NCBI RefSeq assembly: GCF_009663145.1
Contig: NZ_VKHR01000030.1
Span: forward strand, 16-55,600
Reading direction: 5' to 3'
DNA length: 55,585 nt
Origin: Shewanella sp. TC10
GTDB taxonomy: Bacteria; Pseudomonadota; Gammaproteobacteria; Enterobacterales; Shewanellaceae
Position numbers and translations under genes: made by a program. This document shows, piece by piece, positions 49,582 to 55,585 of the stretch (positions are counted from its first letter, which is position 1; every line of letters begins with the position of its first letter). Below the pieces are notes generated by a model that was not told the DNA's origin, did no database searches, and worked only from the letters and a program-made list of their open reading frames with translations.

Positions 49582-51502
49582 TTTAATGGAATTCAAATAT
49601 GCCCAAAGTGGTGCTAGTTCAAATACAAATGACATGGGCATGCGAGCCATGCAGTCTCGTGCTTACGAAGGAAGAAACAGCCAATACCTGTTATTAAAAG
49701 CACCACCAGCTTCAGGTAAATCACGTGCATTAATGTTTTTAGCGTTAGACAAGCTACATAACCAAGGCGTAAAAAAAGCGATTGTCGCAGTTCCTGAGCG
49801 CTCTATCGGTGGCTCATTCGATACTACAGAGCTAAGCAAATATGGCTTTTTTTGTGATTGGCAAGTGGATAACGACAATAACCTTTGTACGCCCGGTGGT
49901 GAAACTAGTAAAACCAAAGCATTTAAATGTTTTATGGAGGGTAACGATAAAGTACTAATTTGTACTCATGCTACGCTGCGTTTTGCTTTCCAAGAAATCG
50001 AAGACACCGCTTTCAATGATTGCCTAATTGCTATTGATGAATTTCATCATGTTTCAGCCGATGGTGAAAATGTATTGGGTGATGTTTTACGCTCTATTAT
50101 GGAAAACAGCAATGCTCATATTGTTGCTATGACAGGCTCATACTTCCGTGGTGATAGTGTTCCTGTATTAACACCTGAACTTGAAGCTCAGTTCGACAAA
50201 GTATCATTCAACTATTACGAACAACTTAATGGTTATAACTTCTTAAAATCGCTCGGCATTGGTTATCACTTCTACCAAGGTAAGTACACCGAAGTTATTC
50301 ATGAAGTGCTTAACTCAGAAGAAAACTACGGTAAAAAAACCATCATTCATATTCCCAACGTTAATTCTGGTGAATCAACCAAAGAAAAATATGATGAAGT
50401 AGATGCTATTTTAGAAGTGCTAGGTGAAGCGGGTAAACGTGACCCTGATACTGGTGTGATTCCTGTTACCCGACCTGACGGTACAGTAATAAAGGTAGCC
50501 GATTTAGTTGAAGAAAATGATCGCGATGTCATTCAAAACTACTTGCGTAATATTAAACATCTTGATGATATGGATGTAATCATAGCACTAGGTATGGCTA
50601 AAGAAGGTTTTGACTGGGAATACTGTGAGCATGCATTAACCGTAGGTTATAGAAGCTCGTTAACTGAAATAATTCAGATTATTGGTCGCTGTACTCGTGA
50701 TAGTCCAAACAAAACACATGCGCAATTCACTAACCTAATAGCCAAGCCTGATGCTGAAAATGACCAAGTAACCATTGCTGTAAATAACATGCTTAAAGCG
50801 ATCACTTGTTCACTGCTTATGGAGCAAGTATTAGCGCCTAACTTTAAGTTTAAAGCTAAAAAAGATGATGATGTTGAGCCAACGCCTCCGGGCACAATGA
50901 AAATTGGCGGCTTTAAAGAGCCAAGCACTAAGCGTACTAAAGATATTATTGAGTCTGATTTGGCTGATTTAAAAGCGGCTATTTTGCAAGATGATAAAGT
51001 TATTGCGGCATCAGCAGGTAAAGTTGACCCAGAAGTCGTTAATAAAATACTTATTCCTAAAATAATTCGACTCAAATATCCTGACTTATCTGAAGCTGAA
51101 GTTGAAGAAATTCGTCAACAAGTGGTGGTTAATTCAGCGGTAAGTACGGCTGAGGTAAGTGAACAAGGCGGTAAAAAGTTTGTTCGCTTAGCCGATAAAT
51201 TTATCAACATTGATGAATTGAGTATTGATCTAATCGATCAAATTAATCCTTTTCAAAAAGCCTTTGAGATACTGTCGAAATCAGTAACTACTGACGTACT
51301 TAAGCTTATTCAAGAATCGATTGAAACCACCCGTATTCAAATGGACTTTGATGAGGCTAAATTGTTATGGCCTAAAGTTAAACAGTTTGTTCATGAAAAT
51401 GGCCGTGAACCTGACTTAAACGCGTCTGACTTTACCGAAAAGCGTTTGGCTGAATGCTTAATTTACATCAAACAAGAAAAGCGCAAAAGGATGCAAGCGT
51501 AA
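49574..51502 (+). CDS. DEAD/DEAH helicase of the restriction-like operon
   Basis: 642 aa SF2 helicase/translocase. Walker A APPASGKS (43-50), DEFHH (155-159), motif III-like AMTGSY, motif VI QIIGRCTR (368-375). No nuclease domain is seen. The C-terminal ~45 residues (FVHENGREPDLN to YIKQEKRKR) form a small basic helical unit that recurs in the nuclease protein. A perfect AGGAGGT lies before the ATG inside the end of the methyltransferase gene. It probably translocates on DNA to activate the nuclease. Confidence 0.88.
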   Translation: MRNLMEFKYAQSGASSNTNDMGMRAMQSRAYEGRNSQYLLLKAPPASGKSRALMFLALDKLHNQGVKKAIVAVPERSIGGSFDTTELSKYGFFCDWQVDNDNNLCTPGGETSKTKAFKCFMEGNDKVLICTHATLRFAFQEIEDTAFNDCLIAIDEFHHVSADGENVLGDVLRSIMENSNAHIVAMTGSYFRGDSVPVLTPELEAQFDKVSFNYYEQLNGYNFLKSLGIGYHFYQGKYTEVIHEVLNSEENYGKKTIIHIPNVNSGESTKEKYDEVDAILEVLGEAGKRDPDTGVIPVTRPDGTVIKVADLVEENDRDVIQNYLRNIKHLDDMDVIIALGMAKEGFDWEYCEHALTVGYRSSLTEIIQIIGRCTRDSPNKTHAQFTNLIAKPDAENDQVTIAVNNMLKAITCSLLMEQVLAPNFKFKAKKDDDVEPTPPGTMKIGGFKEPSTKRTKDIIESDLADLKAAILQDDKVIAASAGKVDPEVVNKILIPKIIRLKYPDLSEAEVEEIRQQVVVNSAVSTAEVSEQGGKKFVRLADKFINIDELSIDLIDQINPFQKAFEILSKSVTTDVLKLIQESIETTRIQMDFDEAKLLWPKVKQFVHENGREPDLNASDFTEKRLAECLIYIKQEKRKRMQA

Positions 51503-52776
51503 TGAAAAATGAAGAATGGCAAAAGTTAAAGTCGATGGAGATGGACGACTGGTTAAGCTTCATTAACGATGATGACAAATTAGGGCTTACAACGGTTAAA
51601 GTTAAATCTAAAGCGCCGACGGCTGATGAGCACTTAGTTGCGAAATTTCAAGAGATAAATGACTTCTATAAAGCGAATGATCGTTTGCCTGAAAACAATA
51701 TGGCAAACATTAGTGAGCTAATGTTATTTAAACGTTTAGATTCTATTAGAGGTAATGATACCCAGTGCCATGCGCTGGTTGATTTTGATGAATTTAACTT
51801 ATTACCATTAACCCATGAAGTTGCAGAGCCTGCGGCAGAATATAAAGCAGAACCGAAACCTGAATCAAAGCCAGTGGTAAAAGAAATAAACTCTGTTGAA
51901 GATATATTTGCTGATGATGATTTTGGCCTACTGGGCGATACTGAAGATAGCATTTTTAACATCAAGCACGTGAAAACCGACAAACGTGCTGAAAGCGACT
52001 TCGTTGCTAGACGAAAATCATGCAAGGACTTTGCTAAATACAAAGACCTTTTTCCAGTTGTTCAGCAAGAGCTAAATAATGGTCAACGTAAGATCATTGA
52101 GTTTGATGATAAAGGTGAAAAGCTTCAAGCTGGTGAATATTATGTGTTAAGTGGGGTGCTGATGTACCTCGAACATATAGATATCACCAGTGAAGCAAAA
52201 ACGGTGGATGGAAAGCGTTTCAGAAAGGATGGGAGAACTCGGTGTATTTTTGAGAATGGTACAGAGTCGAACATGCTTTATCGCTCTATTGCTAAGTCAC
52301 TATATGCTGATGGAAAAATGGTTTCTCCAAAAGGTGATCACTTCTCTGATATTAAAAATGTTGGTGAAGGCGATGAGTCGGCTGGCTTTATTTATATCTT
52401 ATCAAGCCAAAGTGAAGATCCTCGTATTAATTCAATTTCAAATTTATTTAAAATTGGCTATGCAACAACTCCCGTTGCAAAACGTATTGCCAATGCTGCA
52501 AATGAACCAACCTACTTAATGGCCCCGGTAAATGTTGTTGCTGAATACGAATGCTACAACATGAACACGCAAAAGTTTGAGAACCTTATTCATACCGTAT
52601 TTAAAAATGTTTGTATTGATGTAGAGGTAGCAGATTTACAAGGCAATATGTGCAAACCGAGAGAATGGTTCAGTGTACCAATCGAACAAATAAATACTGC
52701 TATTGAGCTTATTGTTAATGGGCAGATTGTTAATTACCGATATAACTCATCGATTCAGAAGCTTGAATTGAGATAG
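51502..52776 (+). CDS. T5orf172/GIY-YIG nuclease of the operon
   Basis: 424 aa from ATG 51502, which overlaps the helicase stop (TAATG) and follows AAGGATG; the frame is open further upstream but inside the helicase gene. The N-terminal ~70 residues repeat the small unit at the helicase C-terminus (FYKANDRLPENN, LMLFKRLDSIRGN). A Glu/Pro/Lys-rich linker (about 100-145) follows. The C-terminal domain is a GIY-YIG fold of the T5orf172 type: GFIYIL (295-300), FKIGYA (316-321) and the metal-binding Glu in KFENLIH (E360). It is the only nuclease of the operon. Confidence 0.82.
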   Translation: MKNEEWQKLKSMEMDDWLSFINDDDKLGLTTVKVKSKAPTADEHLVAKFQEINDFYKANDRLPENNMANISELMLFKRLDSIRGNDTQCHALVDFDEFNLLPLTHEVAEPAAEYKAEPKPESKPVVKEINSVEDIFADDDFGLLGDTEDSIFNIKHVKTDKRAESDFVARRKSCKDFAKYKDLFPVVQQELNNGQRKIIEFDDKGEKLQAGEYYVLSGVLMYLEHIDITSEAKTVDGKRFRKDGRTRCIFENGTESNMLYRSIAKSLYADGKMVSPKGDHFSDIKNVGEGDESAGFIYILSSQSEDPRINSISNLFKIGYATTPVAKRIANAANEPTYLMAPVNVVAEYECYNMNTQKFENLIHTVFKNVCIDVEVADLQGNMCKPREWFSVPIEQINTAIELIVNGQIVNYRYNSSIQKLELR

Positions 52777-52804
52777 CATATTTCGCTAATAGGGGGCATC
52801 ATAG

Positions 52805-52840
52805 TGTTCCATAACTGTTCCATAACTGTTCCACAAACTG
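52805..52840. repeat. Three tandem TGTTCCATAAC repeats near attR
   Basis: TGTTCCATAAC at 52805-52815 and 52816-52826, then TGTTCCACAAAC at 52827-52838. The last copy with its next bases (TGTTCCACAAACTG) matches 13 of 14 bases at 38458-38471 next to attL. Candidate integrase arm sites or excisionase sites. Confidence 0.55.
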
Positions 52841-52900
52841 TGACATAACAGGCCAACTTCCGTTATACTTTGAGTAATTTAATTAGGTGTCACTAAGTTA

Positions 52901-53041
52901 CAAATAGGGTCCCACTGCTTACCTAGGTAAGTTAATGCGCTGCTCGCGTTGGGACCGGGTAGGTCGCTTGAGCCTGTGAGCAATTGCAGGCCTAGATGAA
53001 TAACTGTCCACGACAGGACCCGGCTTATCGGCCAACTCACC
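52901..53041 (+). pseudogene. rnpB 3' fragment at right end of element
   Basis: CAAATAGGGTCCC (52901-52913) matches rnpB 38274-38286, then 23 unmatched bases replace five in rnpB, then 105 identical bases. The unmatched stretch contains the palindrome CTTACCTAGGTAAG. It lacks the 5' two thirds of rnpB and cannot work as RNase P RNA. Confidence 0.88.
52937..53041 (+). repeat. attR: 105-bp rnpB 3' direct repeat, right copy
   Basis: Exact copy of 38292-38396. Right of it comes the presumed native sequence downstream of rnpB. Confidence 0.85.
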
Positions 53042-53052
53042 AATTTTAAGCG

Positions 53053-53083
53053 AAAGGCCTCACAGCAATGTGAGGCCTTTTGG
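53053..53083. terminator. Native rnpB terminator, displaced
   Basis: AAAGGCCTCAC (53053-53063) and GTGAGGCCTTT (53070-53080) with a six-base loop and T-rich end, 11 bp after attR and facing the convergent racemase gene. It should have followed rnpB before the element inserted. Confidence 0.85.
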
Positions 53084-53091
53084 TTTCCAGA

Positions 53092-53970
53092 TTATGCACT
53101 CGTTGGTACGCGACTCACAATATAGTCGATAACCTCATCGTCGGTATGCACATCTAATGGAGGTAGGGCTTGAGTGGTTGTCTCATTGTTGTTTACGCGT
53201 TGTTCTGCCTGTTTATAAAGAATAACTGCGCGATCAGCAACGGCTTCCATTGGGTCAATAAATGTCATCGTAGGGAATGACTGCTGCAAAGCTTTTCGTA
53301 CTAAAGGTAATTCAGTACAACCTAAAATAATGGTTGTTACACCTTGTTCTTTAAGTGAAGTGATCGCTTGTGTCAGAAGCGCTGCACTATGTACAAATTC
53401 ACCCGCTTTAATACCATTATTTGCTCTTATTGATTGACCACACTCTGTCTTTTCTCCGGTAACCTCACCATAAATTGCACTGTGGACATAATGCTCTTGT
53501 TGGAAACGTTCAGGTTTTACAAATACTAAGTTGGCTTTGGTTAAATACGTGTCGTAAATACCAGAGTTATATGTGCCATTAGTACATAAGATACCCACAA
53601 CAGCTTCTGGGTTTTGCGCTTTAATGGCGTCAACTGTGGTGCTGAGCATATCTAAGATGTATACATCAGTTTGTTGCTGAACTCGTTCACGGAAAAAGTG
53701 TGCTGTATTGCATGTCATAACAGCAAATTGCACTTGTACCTGCTGTAAAATATTGGCTGAATTAACCATCTCTGGCACTGGATCTTTACCGCCTTCATTG
53801 ATGGCTTCTGAGCGATCTGCAATATCAGGGTTTTTGACTACTATCATGCCCATGTGGTTTTGATCTTTTAATGCACCATGTTCTATTTCTTTTTTTGCGA
53901 CTATGTCTTGAAACAACGCATCAGCTTCAGGACCCATGTTACCCATTACACCAAATCTAACCTTTTTCAT
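53092..53970 (-). CDS. Aspartate/glutamate racemase family protein
   Basis: 292 aa with the two catalytic cysteines of the Asp/Glu racemase superfamily: MTCNTAH (near residue 87) and LGCTELP (near 218). Start GVMGNMGPEAD is typical of the YgeA/RacX-type branch. The exact substrate cannot be told. A perfect 13-bp inverted repeat covers its ribosome site (see 53973-54018). Confidence 0.88.
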   Translation of the reverse strand: MKKVRFGVMGNMGPEADALFQDIVAKKEIEHGALKDQNHMGMIVVKNPDIADRSEAINEGGKDPVPEMVNSANILQQVQVQFAVMTCNTAHFFRERVQQQTDVYILDMLSTTVDAIKAQNPEAVVGILCTNGTYNSGIYDTYLTKANLVFVKPERFQQEHYVHSAIYGEVTGEKTECGQSIRANNGIKAGEFVHSAALLTQAITSLKEQGVTTIILGCTELPLVRKALQQSFPTMTFIDPMEAVADRAVILYKQAEQRVNNNETTTQALPPLDVHTDDEVIDYIVSRVPTSA

Positions 53971-54603
53971 TTTTACTACCTTAATGTTTATTGATATGGG
54001 CTGAGATTAAGGTAGTAATTCGACAAGGCTAACTCTATTTTGATGGATCTAACCCTCTTTATTAAGTGTTGAACATAACTGACAACCTGTTTGTTATAAA
54101 GGTAAGTTCAAATTAATCATCTCCTTATGGTTATTCGCTTCGCCATATATGAGTGTCAAGAATGTATGGATGAAGAGAAGAGTGATTAATCTAATTAAAC
54201 TCTGTGTCATTAGCTTAGCCAATCTAAATATTCTCAACAGACTGAACATTCCCGAAGACAATTGATTAAAAATAACTACGGAGTTTGAGCTTTATTCAAA
54301 GGTGCTTTACCTGCATATTTTCAGCACCTGAACTTTTAGAGGCTACAAAGCGCGAACCACAGTCAGCGGAGGTTAAGTTAGTCGCTCTTAATAACTCGTT
54401 TATGCAATTACTCTTTAATGAGATGAACAAATAGGCTTGATAAACATCATCAAGCAGATTCTGTTGCCATTTTTTTACGAGACATAGATTTTTGTTTAAT
54501 TTCAATCAAAAATGAGTGAAATTAACATAAGAACTTTCGATATTTCGAATATAGGAGTGGTACTCGATTTTAATGAAGAGAACTGTAGGGTGAGCTTTTT
54601 ATA
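53971..54603. other. Intergenic, no convincing gene
   Basis: About 630 bp, A/T-rich. Apart from the inverted repeat at its left edge I see nothing convincing; a 69-codon frame on minus (54296-54505) has no ribosome site and no recognisable product. Confidence 0.5.
53973..54018. promoter_or_regulatory. 13-bp inverted repeat over racemase ribosome site
   Basis: TTACTACCTTAAT (53973-53985) and ATTAAGGTAGTAA (54006-54018) are exact inverted repeats 20 bp apart. On the racemase strand the arm nearest the gene contains the AAGG ribosome site just before the ATG. It may be a repressor operator or an RNA hairpin that hides the ribosome site. Confidence 0.6.
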
Positions 54604-54906
54604 ATGGGTGTCATGTTAATTTATTTCAAAAGAAAATCACGCCGTGGTTATAAAGATGCCGAAATGGCAAAAATTGCCACTCAGTTGCGTCATTTACCAA
54701 CGGGGAAGTCGAGCACTGTTTATGCAAGTTTAGGTTATGATTCTGCGGCTGATAACAATGCCAAGTTTCCCAAAAATAATGTAACCAGTCGTTTTAGGCA
54801 GCATAATATTAAAAACTGGCTCATCAATGATGCTAAAGCGTATCTGCTTGATGGGATAGATGACGAGACAATAAACGAGTTAATTACTGCAAGTGAGGAG
54901 TTTTAA
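54604..54906 (+). CDS. Unknown protein, first of a coupled pair
   Basis: 100 aa, not recognised. Basic N-terminus (FKRKSRRGYKDAEM) and acidic C-terminus; no membrane segment. An ATG at 54613 is an alternative start. Its stop overlaps the next ATG (TAATG). Confidence 0.6.
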   Translation: MGVMLIYFKRKSRRGYKDAEMAKIATQLRHLPTGKSSTVYASLGYDSAADNNAKFPKNNVTSRFRQHNIKNWLINDAKAYLLDGIDDETINELITASEEF

Positions 54907-55361
54907 TGAGTGATTGGAAGTGTGACGACAAAGAGTGGATGAAGCAGCGTAAAAAAGAGTGGCCGCAGTATCGGACTAATATTTCTGAGGCTTTGGTTGA
55001 GGTTACAGACTTATCTAAAGAAGAATTAAATAGTTTAAAAAGCTATTTTCTCACCGGTGATAACAATGCGCTTGAAACACTTTATAAGATCAGGAGTGGT
55101 TTATTTCTTCAGCTCTGGCTGCATCCAAGTGAAAACATGGACACATTAAAGCAAGTGTTTCATCGCCATTGTGAAGAAAAAAAAAGCTATTCAGATATAC
55201 CTGCTTATAGGGTGAATGATAGAAACACTTTTTATAGAATTGCTAAGCATAGGCATAATGTCCCTTATAAAGGGGTTAGTCGGTTAAATGGTCGGGAGTG
55301 GGTAATCGATCAAGTTTTTATGCCTCAGACCTTAGAGGAGTATATTGATGTGGTCAAGTAA
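54906..55361 (+). CDS. Unknown protein, second of a coupled pair
   Basis: 151 aa, soluble, Trp- and charge-rich, not recognised. Coupled to the 100-aa gene upstream. It ends about 4 bp before the apparent end of an IS3-family element, so its 3' end may have been set by the insertion. Confidence 0.6.
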   Translation: MSDWKCDDKEWMKQRKKEWPQYRTNISEALVEVTDLSKEELNSLKSYFLTGDNNALETLYKIRSGLFLQLWLHPSENMDTLKQVFHRHCEEKKSYSDIPAYRVNDRNTFYRIAKHRHNVPYKGVSRLNGREWVIDQVFMPQTLEEYIDVVK

Positions 55362-55364
55362 ATC

Positions 55365-55585
<221 letters not shown>

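Noticed and set aside
52190..52519. 109-codon frame inside the GIY-YIG nuclease gene
   Set aside because: Out-of-frame shadow of the nuclease coding sequence with no ribosome site.
46849..52776. BREX or DISARM locus
   Set aside because: No PglZ, BrxC, DrmB or phospholipase D partner is present; only methyltransferase, helicase and GIY-YIG nuclease.
38457..52776. Complete prophage
   Set aside because: No capsid, portal, terminase, tail or lysis gene in the interval.
54296..54505. 69-codon open frame on minus strand
   Set aside because: No ribosome site, no recognisable product, and no neighbour supporting it.

Overview
The window looks like a gammaproteobacterial chromosome of the Shewanella type. 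The order rpe-gph-trpS, rsmI-lpoA-yraN-diaA-dolP, mrcA/pilMNOPQ-aroKB-damX-dam and argE/argCBFGH with ppc matches that lineage as I remember it; no database was searched. Most of 1-38,400 is conserved core, and two stretches look accessory.

Layout. 1-430: terminators and three tandem ~142-bp repeats, each carrying the 3' end of a 5S rRNA gene, probably debris downstream of an rRNA operon. 784-2058: cinA. 2107-5715: a small flagellar outer-ring cluster (flgT and flgH on minus, an unknown protein and flgP on plus) lying between cinA and a YceB-like lipoprotein/ppc pair. 9129-16028: arginine biosynthesis, with argE divergent from argCBFGH across a tandem ARG-box region. 16195-27232: PBP1A divergent from the type IV pilus operon pilMNOPQ, then aroK, aroB and damX. 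27331-31509: dam, two small membrane-associated proteins, rpe, gph, trpS. 31564-33508: a LysR regulator divergent from an EamA transporter. 33611-37980: dolP, diaA, yraN and lpoA, with rsmI divergent.

38,056-53,041: RNase P RNA (rnpB) is the integration site of a ~14.6-kb element. Its last 105 bp are repeated exactly at 38292-38396 and 52937-53041. The left copy completes a functional rnpB and is followed at once by a tyrosine integrase. Inside are a membrane coiled-coil protein, an active-looking serine recombinase, a 37-aa gene, a resolvase-like protein that has lost its catalytic arginines, a possible structured RNA, an operon with a primase-like/SF2 helicase replication protein and three small partners, and as cargo a three-gene operon: MmeI-type adenine methyltransferase, DEAD-family helicase and T5orf172/GIY-YIG nuclease. 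This operon is the best candidate for an unusual restriction-type defence system; I do not recognise it as a named system.

53,053-55,585: the native rnpB terminator, an Asp/Glu racemase-family gene, ~630 bp with no convincing gene, two coupled unknown genes, and the 3' end of an IS3-family transposase cut by the window edge. All functions are inferred from motifs, length and context read by eye.
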